Assembly (NCBI GenBank): GCA_947044405.1
Contig: CAMRHE010000018.1
Coordinates: forward strand, 5,775,501-5,839,500
Length of the DNA stretch: 64,000 bases
DNA from: Leptodactylus fallax
Lineage: Eukaryota > Chordata > Amphibia > Anura > Leptodactylidae
Reading direction: 5' to 3'
Part shown: one piece after another, positions 33,643-45,345 of the stretch
How the letters are laid out: every line of letters starts with the position of its first letter
Position numbering within the stretch: the stretch's first letter is position 1
Made by a program: the position numbers and the translations under genes
Notes under the pieces: model-generated
Seen by the model: the letters and a program-made list of their open reading frames with translations, nothing else
The model's database searches: none
Told to the model about the DNA's origin: nothing

Positions 33643-35102
33643 AATGTCCATGCAGATGACTGAAGCATTCAGCTATTCACATGTGCAGATCTGGACTGTC
33701 CATGGTACTGTCTGCTGAATGTGGGTTCCAGTGAAAATGTTGTAGAAAAGACCATTATATGTTAACAATATGATATCCTGAGACCATTGTAACTTGAGGG
33801 ACTGCTGTGTATTGTTACATAAATATAAGTAAATCTTAAGAAGTAATACATGGCATTTTTTCATTATCTTAAACAATCATAAACAATCGATTAGCAGGGG
33901 CATAGCTATAAGGGGTTCAGAAGTAGCAGTTGTTACCGGGCCCTGGACCCTGAGAGGGCCCCAAAGGACCCTCTGCCCCATAAAATATACCAGTATTCTC
34001 AATGGCACAAGGTAGGTACAGGTTTTGCATTGGGGCCCAGGAAGTACAAGATACACCTTTGTCTGGAATTTATTCTTACCATGAGCTTACAAATATCAGT
34101 TTAGAACCTTGTTGAGAGCTATGTGAGGGTCACTTATATCTTGTTATGCATACCAGATATTATTTGCATGTAAATATAGAACAAAACAGGCTGTTGCCTG
34201 ACAACTGTTCCTACTTATATGCTTCAAAATATAAGAACAGTTTTCTTTGTTGCCTCTTTTAAGTAAAGTAGTGTTAACGTGACACCTTGGTAAATTGTCT
34301 GAATAAAGAAAACATTAACATTCCTATAAATATGTATTACAAGACGTATGATTAAAGTTTAAACAGATCTAAAATGAGTTGTGTTATGGTTCTAAAAGGT
34401 TTTATGCTGTATGTCAAACCAAAAATTACATAATAGCATATTTTCTAAGTCTTGCTATGTCACCTGCTGAGAGACTATCTGAGAATAACAAGTGTAAATG
34501 TGCAATCAATGCTCCAGTGATTGTTTACACAGCATTTTGTGGTTTGTACAGTAAATAAAATAACTCTGTAGTAATGTACAGTTACTTTATCTGCATTTTA
34601 CTTTCCATTCTATTGGAGCATTTAAGCAATACATTTACTGTATTTACACAATTGTCATTTGTACTTAAAGTGGATTTACCTAGCTCAGCAGCAGGAAAGT
34701 GATGGAAAGGAATCTGAACAAACACTGGATTAAATATTTCATGACAATCTGTGTTAAACTCTTTGAAATCAAGAACCAAAACTATAGTGAAAATGTTAAT
34801 TTAAAGGGGTGGTCCTCTCTATAAACAGACATAGTATACATAGAATTAAAAAGAGTAAAATACTGTTACAGAAAAATCTGATCTATTTAGTGTGGTCTTC
34901 TGAAAGTCTATTAAAGGGATTCTATAATCTCTTGAGGAATGTGGAATTTTATATATTAAATGAAGATAAAATTGGTCTAGTTCCACCACATTTATATTAC
35001 ACTATGAGGGCAGCCTTCATCAGATACTCTAATTAATAATCCTTTAAAAAAATACAAAAATGTTTCACCAGTTTTCAGATCAACGATTTATTTTTTAAAT
35101 AG
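33643..35102. other. Mostly unrecognised; repeat fragment at 33890-34060
   Basis: 33893-34055 (caggggcatagctataaggg, gggccctggaccctgagagggcccc) belongs to the CAGnGGCnTA-type interspersed repeat seen again at 62300. ttaaaggggtggtcctctct at 34801 is a TTAA-MITE end. Otherwise nothing. Confidence 0.4.
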
Positions 35103-35131
35103 TGTTATTATTATTATTATTATTATTATTG

Positions 35132-35223
<92 letters not shown>

Positions 35224-35225
35224 TA
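35103..35225. repeat. (ATT)n microsatellite
   Basis: About 40 ATT units with a few interruptions (gtt, gttttt). A poly-Asn frame on the minus strand is an artefact. Confidence 0.95.
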
Positions 35226-35324
35226 TATTAGAAGAAATATAGTGTTGTATATAGGACTGCAATATATCCAAAATGACAGCTTTGTATCTTATACTGGCCA
35301 CTGCAAGCAATGTACACAATATGA

Positions 35325-35661
35325 ACTCTAAAAGGGGTTTTAAGCCGGGGCCCCTTGTGCAGTCACTGCAAAGTGGATGGGATTATAGTGATTCCCATCC
35401 ACACATTGCAGAAAAATATGCGCAGCAGAAACACTGCGATTTCCAAAACCATTGCGGTTTTGGAAATTGTTGCATGTCAATTATACCTATGGAAATGCTG
35501 TCGGTTTCCCTATAGGTATAATTGAAGCAGAAAGTCTGCAGAGGAAACCTCGAAAGGACTTTCAGTGAAAAGCACTGCGGGAAAAACCATGATATGCTTC
35601 AGCCACGTTTTTTCCCGCAGCGCTTTTTTGCTGCGGTCTACTATGTGTGGCCTTAGCCTTA
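35325..35661. repeat. MITE, GGCTAAGGCC family, inverse orientation
   Basis: The right end gtgtggccttagccTTA pairs imperfectly with the left TTAAgccggggcccc. Internal palindrome aattatacctatggaaa / ccctataggtataatt. Same family as 3731-4060. Confidence 0.55.
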
Positions 35662-37390
35662 GTGTGTTTGACAGCTCTGTTTTGAGGTCCAATTTTGATG
35701 ATCTTCCAGCACAAAATTCTCTCAATAGAAACAAAAGGAAGTAGAAATTGTATGATCAGACAAAACCAACAGACAACAATCTTTGTCCACAGGCACACAG
35801 TGCATGGACATGACATTTACTCCCAAGCAACATTTGTTTATGCACATCTACTATAACCACCTGAGACTGAAGAAATTGCAATTGAAATCTCAGTGTATCA
35901 CTTTAAGCAATGCTTTTACTATATATCATCCATTTTAATTCAAAAGTCAAGAATGATTTTTGCATAACTATTCTGACACTCCAGGTTTTTTAGTTTAATC
36001 ACCTATTAATGTACTCTTTTTTATGTTTTTTTAATGGGAGTTTCTAAGAACAGTGCTTTTGTATGTTATTGTTTTGGACTTAACAGTGTTGTTCCTATCT
36101 TGTCATAAATACAGTCCTTATTTGATCTCCAATTTGGTTAGGGAATCTGGTTTCTCATGAAATCAACATAATATCACAGAATGCGAAGAAATTTCCCCCC
36201 TCCCCTCTTAAGTGGCCACACAGTACAGTTAGCATATCATTTTGTCATAACATCTCATAAAATCACAATGCTTTTAGAAAAGCTGCTTAACCTGTGACAT
36301 ACATATTTAGACAAGTTCAGCCTAGAAGATAAGTACGAAAGAATACATCTGGACATACCTGGACATGCAAAGGTAAAAAATACATATCTGTGTACATTAT
36401 TGTGAATTCTCTCAGCCCACTTAAGATATATTTTTTATGTTTTGGTCAGTGCAGCTGTTCAATGTGTTGTTGATTGTAGTATAAAAATAGTTAAACAGCT
36501 GAGATCAGGAATTTCTCTGCCTCTGCTTTTACAGAAGGGCAGTGGCTGTGTATCACAGCCATTGCCCAGCTCTGGATTCAGTATGCTCATTATGAAGTGA
36601 CTGTTGCTTCCTGCTCACGATGGGCACTCTCATCAAATGTTAGCCGGCAGATAAACTAGATAAACTACTGTCATGTACAACATTATCTAAAAGGTTTTAC
36701 AGTACTTGCTTTTACTGTAAATCCAGAGATTTGCTCATCATCCTCTACCAGGTCACAGTCGAAGTGAATGCTGGTGTATTAAACAAGCAGCACTAGCATA
36801 AGCCACCTGGCAGCCAGGATAAGAAATATTACAGCTCTTATTACTACATCCTTATGAATATTCATGTATATTAATTAATTTGTTGGTTATGAAAAGTTAC
36901 ACAAAGTCACTTTTACAAATATTCTCACTGAGTGTTGCTATTATATGTGCATGTTTTTTAGCTTTCAATGCTCTGTTGTCCCTTCAGTAATAATAGCAGC
37001 AGACAATTTTTCTGTCAAAAGAGAATGAATAAATAGAATCAGCTAGCTTTTAATAGTATAATTGTGAATTCTCAACAATACACATGTAAGTTAATATTAT
37101 ATAAATGTGCTAGATCAAAGACATTTTAAGAGCATTTTTTTTTCTTACACTTTTCCAGAATACCATTAGTGTAGGTTACAGAAATTACACTGCTACTGTT
37201 TCTTTTACATTGTCGTCCTTCGCTTTTTCCATTGTTTGTGTGCGCACATAGACATTGATGTTTCCCTTAATCATAGCACATGTGCATTTCGGAATTTAAG
37301 TTGCAGTCTGTAGAACTGGTGTTTGGAAATGTAATCTCTTTGAGGTTCCTAGTAATATATTACTCTTTGTTTCTTAGAAACACTAGGGCA
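35662..37390. other. No recognisable feature
   Basis: AT-rich sequence without convincing ORFs, repeats or RNA genes. Confidence 0.5.
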
Positions 37391-37445
37391 AATAATAATA
37401 ATAGTCCTTTAATAGTCCCACAATGGGGAAATTCAGTATGGCAAT
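37391..37445 (-). mobile_element. Rex1-like LINE, extreme 3' end fragment
   Basis: aataataataatagtccttt, then cccacaatggggaaattcag, matches 1112-1157 almost exactly. A heavily 5'-truncated insertion of about 55 bp. Confidence 0.65.
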
Positions 37446-37767
37446 AATTTAAATTTACATATATTTAGAATAAATTGCTAATAAATATTAAAATTATTTT
37501 TTATATACAAACCTAATTTGCTCTTATTTTTTTTCACAAAGTATGAAACATTGCCCTTAATAGGCCAAGTGCCCTAGTTTATAAACAACAGATACCGTAT
37601 AAATTACATAATTAATTGTCATAGAATGGATTTCCACACATCTATTATTCAAGTTGAAAATAAGTTAAAAAAATCTGTTATATATTCAGTGGATAGAGAA
37701 GTCCTTAAAGGACTGAAATAATATGGAGGTAAGCAGAATTTTTGGTAATTGAATACCTATTGTATAA

Positions 37768-38121
37768 TAAGAGAGTCTTTCACCAGAACCAAGCATAGCA
37801 ACCCAGCCCTGCAGATAGATATGTTAGGGTCACCTGAATCAAACTGTATTTTGCATTGTGAACCAGTGCTCCGTTGCTGAGATATAGCCATTTTTGTCAA
37901 TATGCAAAGCTCTTTGAATGATGAGGGCATTGCTGCTTACCTCTTTAGTGCATTGGTAGTGCCCTCATTTCTCCAATGAGCTCATTTGCAAATTGGCAAA
38001 AACATTGATATCTCAGCAGCAGATTTATAAGGGGAAAGCACTGTTTGATTCAGGTGACCCTTACTTATCTATCTGCAAAACTGGGTTGATATGCTGGGTT
38101 ATGGTGACAGACTCCCTTTAA
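37768..38121. mobile_element. Foldback MITE, (A)GGGAGTCTGTCACC family
   Basis: Left gagagtctttcaccagaacc and right ggttatggtgacagactccc are inverted. The arms extend past 80 bp (cagatagatatgttagggtc / gacccttacttatctatctg). The centre is the low-identity ctttgaatgatgagggcatt region. No ORF. Confidence 0.7.
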
Positions 38122-39205
38122 CAATGTTGTACCACAGAGTATTAAAGGGGTTCTCTGAGCTAAAAATATTGATGACCTATCCCAAGCAAAATGAGAAGTC
38201 AAACTTTATTACTTCTATAATAGGTAGCCAGAGGGTTTTCTCCGCAGTGGGGAAGGAGGAGGGGGAAATTAGGGTAATGTAATTAGCATTTTCTAATTTA
38301 TATTCACATGGTTGTTTGTATGAATTTGATGAAAATTAAATCTACATTTAATGTTTCTATGGTTTGATGAAATGCTCATATCCATAAAACAAATAGGACA
38401 ACTATTATTAGTTTGGTTTTGTCCATTCCTGATATATGTTAATGTGTTAAATAACTGCAGACAATATTAGTTCTTTACAATGCCATGTAATGATTCTGCG
38501 GACAAACTTTACTGCAGTGAATATGCAACAAGGTACTTAACATTCATTTATATATATTCTGGCAAGGTTGTTGCTATCTTTAACAAGGGATTTTCACCTT
38601 GCTTAGCTTGAATGATATCCCAGTGTTAATAGAAGCATCACACTTTACTTAATCAAATATTAACAGAGCCACAACAATGCAATATAGTATGGTCATTGTG
38701 ATATAACCATTCAATTAACTTATCTTATTTCAATGTGATATTAACATTTAACATTTAAGTCTTCTTATTTTTTTTTATTTATAACTTCAACCAATTTGTC
38801 TTTCAGACTATATGGATCAAAGCTATCCATATGGCAGCTTTTGGGAGTTCTTATTTATTGTACATATAATGTTGGGAACCAATTAAAAAACTTGACTGAG
38901 AGATTTAAAATCTCTATTTCATTCCTCCCTGTACAGTACATTTACTTTATGAAAATAACTTTGTTTAATAATCACATATGTTCTTCAATGACTTAGATGT
39001 ATTATTACAAGCCCCATCCAGATAAAACCACCTGTTGGTACCCAGAATTTAAGTTACAGTCCCCTGTCTCTATAGGAAGGGAAAGAAAAAATGTATGGAA
39101 TGTAAATAAACAATCTGAGATCTGAACAAACAGATCTCTATGGATGGTATTCTCATCTAACTAAGGGGTCATTATACAGTGTGGGGACCAAATGGAGTGA
39201 TAGTG
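38122..39205. other. No gene; small repeat end at 38145-38180
   Basis: ttaaaggggttctctgagct followed by tgatgacctatccc is a MITE terminus fragment. The remainder is AT-rich and unrecognised. Confidence 0.4.
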
Positions 39206-41667
39206 GCATGGTCGGACTGGCCCACCGGGGGACCGGTGAATCCGCTGGTTGGGCCCCGTGCCCTTAGGGGGCACTACCGGACCCCCCACTGCTTTTTATT
39301 TAATAGGCAGTGGAGGTGTGGTAATGGCCCCTATTAACTTACCTCTCCCCGCTCCTGACCAGGGGGTCCCCACGTATGCCGCACATTACGTCATCGTGAC
39401 GTGATGTGCAGTGCGCAGTGCCCAATTTGAAGCGGAAAGAGGAGAGGCCGCAAGCAGGAGCTGGGAAAGGTAAGTGATGCTGCCAGGTTCTCCTCGGTTT
39501 TAATAACCGGATCGCAAATTCAGGGAGAAGTGGCGCTGCCGGCCTGGTTCTGCTACTAGTAGAGCAGAAAGCCACAGGCTTCCTGCTCTACTGCTCACAG
39601 GCTTGTAGGCCACAGGCCCCATTGAGCCTGTAGCCTACAATCCTGTCACCTCCTGCTTCTTCCTGCTCTGGGTGCACATGACGTCAGTGCTCCCGGAGCA
39701 AGATGGAGGGGGAGGCGACAGGGGCAGACAGGTAAGTAATGACCTAATGCTGCTATAGGGGGGACTAGTGAAGGGGCTACTGTATGGCTCATACAGCATC
39801 CCTTTCACTATCCCCCCCATACATTAGCCACTTAGGGGACCGACCTCAGACTGATCAGCTGTAAGGAGCCACTTCCAGCACCCGTACTGTACTCAATATG
39901 GGGCCTGAAGCAGAAAGTTCTGTCCACTATATAGGAGCTGAGCACCTTCACTGTGTCTCAGCATATATTGAAGTAAGTAGGACCTGAGCTGCAGTGAAGG
40001 CACCAAGCTACTGTACAGCGGATGGATCTTTCTGCTTTCGGCCCTGTGTTGTGTACAGAACGGGCTCCGGATGTGTTTCTGTACAGGGGATGGGGCCATG
40101 TGTCAAACCCCTAGCAATCAGGTATTTATGGCCTGGACAACCCTTTTAATATGTCCCACACAGTTTAATGTCCCCTTCACAGGATGATAGCCCCCATCAC
40201 TGCCCCACACAATATAATGGCCCCATCACTGTTCCCCTTACAGTATGGTGGACCAGTGAAAGGCCACTGTATGGGAGAACAAGTGAAGTGGCCATGAAAA
40301 AATTGTGTCGCCATATTGTGACACCTGTAACTTTTTTACTGATATCATTTGGGGAAAGATGGTTTGATCACTTTTTATTCAATTTTTTATAGGAGGCAAA
40401 GTGTTGAAAAAAAAAAACCGCTATTTGGTTATTTTGATTTTTTTTTCACCGCTATGCCATTCACCATATGGGATAAATATTTAAATATTTTAATAGTTCG
40501 GGCATTCTGGAGCGTGGGTATACCTAATGTGTTTATGTTTACTTTTGTTTATTTACTTTTATATCTGATCTAGAGAAAGGGGGGTGATTTAAACTTTTGT
40601 GGGGGGTTTTTTCTATACTTTTAAAAACTTTTTTTTCTTCTTCTTTTACTTTTATGATCAGACCCCCTAGACACCTTGAAACCTAGGGGGTCTGATCGCT
40701 CATACTATTCACCGCAATACTACTGTATTGCAGTGAAGAGCAAAATACCTAGCTCTCTATTTCATGCTGCCTGTGGCAGCGTGCAATAGATCTAATGCAA
40801 TGACAAAGCTGGGAGCCTTCGATAGGCTCCCGGTTGTCATGGCAACCGATCGCCACCCTCTGATGACATTCAAGAGGGTGGCAATCAGTGAAAAATGGCG
40901 GCGTTAGTGGCGACTGTGCAGTTTAGACACCACGGTCCCGTTTGACCGCAGAGTCTAAAGTGTTAACAGCAGCGATCGTGAAGGCACCAATCACTGCTGT
41001 TAGCAGCGGGTCCTGGCTGTATTATACAGCTGGCATCCGCCCTGTATGGAGAGAGCGCAGCTCCTGAGACCTCTCCATACATCCCCCATGTCACCAATGA
41101 TGTACAGGTACGTCATTGGTCGTTAAGGGGTTAAAGAGGCTGTCCATAAATTGGAGCAACCACTGTGGCGGCCAGGGAGGTGTAAAAATTAAAAAAAAAA
41201 AAGCATACTCACCTGTCCCCAACACCCCTTTGTCCTCTGCCTGTGTCTGTTCGGTCTCATACAATATTGCCGTGAGCAGCACTCTCCTTAGCCTGCAGAT
41301 GGGTGCACTTATTCCTCCGGTGGCTGATCGGAACCCACCAATTTTAATAGAAGTTTGTTTTAAAAGATGGACAGCACTCCAGGTAGTTGAGCTTGCTTGT
41401 AAGTTTTATTTCATTCCATGTTAGAGCAATATCATATACAAGGTGTAGATATTTTAAGAGCAACATTTCGGGCTGCAAGAGCCCTTCCTCAGGCAATTTA
41501 GAATCTGAATATGAAGGCGTGATGGTTGCTGCAAATCTAGCACAAAAATTTTCTCGTGGGGCCCAGGAGAAATGATCCTGGTAGAGAACCCAATGCTGGG
41601 GGAGATGTATGTCTTCCCTTAGAAAGCTCTGGACAGCAGTCTGCTATCATACCAGTCCGACACTGTA
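39206..41667. repeat. GTCGGACTGG composite repeat, copy 1
   Basis: It starts ggtcggactggcccaccggg (39211) and ends at about 41667 with ccagtccgacactgt, in inverted register. Content in order: outward splice-donor-like core (ACTTACCT 39337-39344, AGGTAAGT 39468-39475 and 39730-39737, with tacgtca/tgacgtcagtg words), a TTAA MITE lacking its left end (about 39826-40149), minisatellite units, an inserted TTAACCCC element (about 40290-41132), then ggcggccagggaggtgtaaaaatt. The order matches 62160-64000. Confidence 0.65.
40290..41132. mobile_element. TTAACCCC-type repeat inserted in the composite
   Basis: Relative to the paralogue at 63900-63950 this stretch is extra. It ends ggtcgttaaggggttaa and shares, as reverse complement, ccccctagg palindromes, the pyrimidine/A-rich middle, ggctcccggttgtcat and gccgccatttt words with 47815-48505. 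The class is unknown. TTAA at the edge may be its target. Confidence 0.55.
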
Positions 41668-42985
41668 TGCAGTATGATGGTTATTAATGGGGCATTATAC
41701 TGTGTGGGAGTAGAAATCAGTATCATACTGTATGAGGAAACAAAGGAGTTATCAATGTATTGTTACTCAAAGAAGGGCATTATTACTCTGTGGATTTAGA
41801 GGCCATAGTAGTAATTGGTTAAGTAGTTAAATAATTGCATTGTGGCTGTCACCATTTGGGACTGCTAGTGATGGGGTTAATGTATTATGTATATTTTCTA
41901 TTACCTTGCATTTCATTGGGTTTATATAGACTCCATTACTAAATCATAAGTTTTAAGTGTTTTTGTCTCTGAATTCAGCGCAATGTGGACTTTCTAATGG
42001 TATATAATACCGCACATTGATGAGGACATGAAAGATCCTCTTTAAAGTTTTCAATAAAGTTGCCCTCTTTGGGGGCATAGAGCTGAAGATTTTAATGCCA
42101 CTTCACATTTTGCTGGAGCAGAAGCACAACATGAAAAATGAGTAAACTTTTGAAATAAACATTTTCTATTGATCCTTAAAGGGAATGTGCCACAATTTTT
42201 ATTTTTTACTATTAGAAAGTATTTATAAAACTATTATTTTAACTTGTATTATCATATTGTAAGGAAATTGCTAGAAGAACAATTCCCCAGTAGCTGCTGG
42301 TGAACCCTGGAAGGAGGATAACGATATGACAGTGAGTCCTAAACTGAACCTCTCCCCTGTCCCTGCCTACTTGCCTCAATGTCCTAGGCAGCAGAGGACA
42401 ACTGAGCAGCAGTCCCTTATATGATATAGGTGATAACACAGAACGCAGACAAGACAAACAACAACAAACGGGAGGTCAGTTAGCCAAGGGGTCAGAACCA
42501 GTCAAGCAACGCAGTACAGAATCAGAAGCCAAGAGAGTAGTCACAAGAAAAACCAAAGGTCAGAAATGTAAATACAAACAGGAACAGTATAAAGCCAGCA
42601 CGCACAGAAAAGGCAATAGCAAGCACTAAGGTGAATGTGGAAAAACCATAAATAGGAAGAAAGAACTCGCCCCAGACTTAATTGGAAGAAAAGATGTCAA
42701 TCATCCAAGTAAGGCTGAGAGTAACTATTTGAGGATCAGAGGGGAACAAAGGTGTAAGAGATGGGTGTGGTGGAAAATCAATTACAGAGGTAAGGGAATA
42801 GAGCGGTGTTCAGAGAAGAAGCTAAAGCAAGGAATCATAGCCGGACATGTCTCCTGGCCGTAGCATGCAGCCAGAGAATGGCGCCAAAGTCCGAATGGGC
42901 AAGGATGTTACACTTATTTGTAATTTTCTGTTTGGAACAAAGACTATTGCTCTAAGGAACTCCTGGTGTTTAGCATTTTGGAAAC
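41668..42985. other. Composite tail and unrecognised sequence
   Basis: 41680-41790 has a few minisatellite-like units. 42177-42240 begins ttaaagggaatgtgccaca, a MITE end. Otherwise nothing; short ORFs are not convincing. Confidence 0.4.
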
Positions 42986-43450
42986 GAGGTTATGTATCAC
43001 TTGTTTTATTTATCAGCAATCCAGTGTTCAAGTAACAGACACATTTATAGAGATATCCGAACAACGTATACAGTAGAGACTTGTGAACGTTTTCGGCCTA
43101 AATATGGCCTTCTTCAGACTCTCAGACTCCAATAGGAGGGGGACAGAAAAATAGTCCGCCAACCAAAAAGGGTTAATAAACCGGGTATGTAGCTATATGA
43201 TGAGCGCTACTATCTTATGCGGAACCCCGCCATCATATAGCTGCATACCCGGTTTATTAACCCTTTTTGGTCAGTGGACTGTTTTTCTGTCCCCCTCCTA
43301 TTGGAGAATGAGAGTCTGAAGAAGGCCATATTTAGGCCGAAAACGTTCACAACAAGTCTCTACTGTATACGTTGTTCGGATATCTCTATAAATGTGTCTG
43401 TTACTTGAACACCGGATCGGTGATAAATAAAACAAGTGATACATAACCTC
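42986..43450. mobile_element. Foldback element: 465-bp palindrome
   Basis: gaggttatgtatcacttgtt at 42986 is mirrored by aacaagtgatacataacctc at 43431-43450. The inner arms gtatacagtagagacttg / caagtctctactgtatac and cccctcctattgg / ccaataggaggggg remain closely matched. The loop of about 27 bases is near 43203-43229. The arms differ at a few sites only. The motif acgttttcggcctaaatatg lies in each arm. No ORF. Confidence 0.85.
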
Positions 43451-44365
43451 ATTTGAAGTCTGAAGTCCCTATAATTACGATACAGTGGTTTGGGACCCTA
43501 CTTCCTCACTCCTGAAGAAATATATCTAACCATGTGCTACACCACACTCCTACCTAACATTTTGAAAACATACACCCCGGGCAGAACAATACTTCTCTCC
43601 ATATTAATATTAAACAGAACTGTGCATTGCAGTATGAGATATATGTAGGAAAAAATTTGGCTGCCTGTTATAGGGGAGCTCTGCTGGATATTATAGGGAG
43701 GCTGTGCTGGCTTTTATAGACAGAGTATGCTGCTTTTACAGGGGCTGCATTGGCTGTTATGTGGGTCTGTGCTGGCTGCAAATTGGTGGCAATGTTGACA
43801 GCAATGGCTCTGTGCTGACTTTTAAAAGGAGCTTTGTTGGTTGTTATGGGGTGTGCTTGCATGCAGGTGGAGATGTATTAATGATTTAATTTTGATTTAG
43901 GGTGGAGAAAAGGAGGATTATTATAAATGCACTTGACACAATAACCAATTACTAATATTTAATATTTTCTTATTACAGTAGTCACTCACAAATTCTAAAT
44001 ACTGGTCTTAGATATTATGGTTAACAGTAAAAGATTGCATTTACTGTAGTCAACATTAGATTTAGCTGTCAGGAGATCATTGAAGACTTTTGTAAGGGCT
44101 GTTTCAGTAGAGTGAGAGTTTGGAAACCAGTTTGTAAAAATTAAAAAAAAATAACAGAAAAAGGCCACACTTACCCAATACCAGATGATACATGGCTGTG
44201 CAGGATGCTAGCAGGCCCCGATTGCAAGATATGATAGAAAAAACAAGGGTGCAAAATGCTACTAAAATATCCACTCACACACCTACAATCCATGAGGCGG
44301 GTGGATGCTAGCACTTCAAATACACACAAATAAAACTTATAGGCACTCGCACATGATATTGTGAG
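43451..44365. other. Degenerate array, otherwise unrecognised
   Basis: 43655-43880 has loose 30-bp-scale words (gctgtgctggcttttatagg type). No gene. Confidence 0.4.
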
Positions 44366-45345
44366 GTGCAGAGCTCAGTGGCTCTTCATAAAAGGATACA
44401 GGGTCTTTGGATAGGTCACCATCACTATAAAACTGCCTTCTTTGCTTACAATTTACTGATGCATATCACCCAACCCTGCATTTCATTCCTATCCATACTT
44501 AAAGAATTAACCCGCTTTGGTTACATTCAAGGAAACTTCAGGGTAAACTTATCAAAAACTTAATTGTTAAGCATCTTCCTCCTCTTTAGCAAAGTGGGGG
44601 ATCTGTCCAGGTCTTTCCCCTTTTAAATGGCGACCCACTTCCTATAAGTATTTAGGCATACATATTTCACTGGATGTATCACAATTATATTGCCTAAACT
44701 ACCACTCTAGTGCAGAGGACTCTTACAGACCGAGACGCCTATGGGAAGAAATCTCTTCCTTAGTTGGGGAGAATTACCGTCTTAAAAATGGATGTACCCC
44801 AAAGTCTACAGAAGGAGCATCCATACATCCATTCCAAATCTCAAACTATATCACACTGTAACAGTCCTTCCCCAGCTCACATATTGGCACTTGAACAAAA
44901 GGTCTAAGTAATGGGTGGTACTGGAAGCATTGGTAGTACACCCATTCTTATAATTGTTCCCTTGGCTCAGTCCAGCATCTAGGCATAGTGGCATTTCACA
45001 TTCATTCTTCTCCTTATATTTCCTGGACACTTGGGATCGCATTGGATCCATGTGGGTGCTATCAAGGTGCAACAGTCAAGTCGTCCCACCAGGTGTGTCC
45101 CAAAACTGGTTTATATGCTGGACAGCTGCATATATGGACTGCGTCATATGCTGGAGGGTTTCCCCCTTATAAGTCTAGTTTTATGCTCCCTCTTCCATAT
45201 GATATACATGTTGGAACCATCAACTTACAGTATCCTTCCTTCCTCATTTCAGGCCTTACATAATTGGTGGACTACTCCTGACCTGCCTGCCTGTAGTTCT
45301 TTTGTTTTTTGCCTTGAATTGGATACAGTATATTCCTTCCTTTTG
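44366..45345 (+). pseudogene. Decayed L1-like ORF2 fragment
   Basis: Pieces in several frames align in order with the ORF2 at 17501-21187: FFAYNLLMHITQPCISFLSI (YADD box eroded to AYNL), ILKELTRFGYIQGNFRVNLSKT, then KYLGIHISLDVSQLYCLNYH near 44645, and VPPGVSQNWFICW near 45090. Many indels and stops are present. It is older than the two LINEs at 8 and 17 kb and in the opposite orientation. Confidence 0.75.

Noticed and set aside
35095..35319. Poly-Asn frame
   Set aside because: Translation of the (ATT)n microsatellite.
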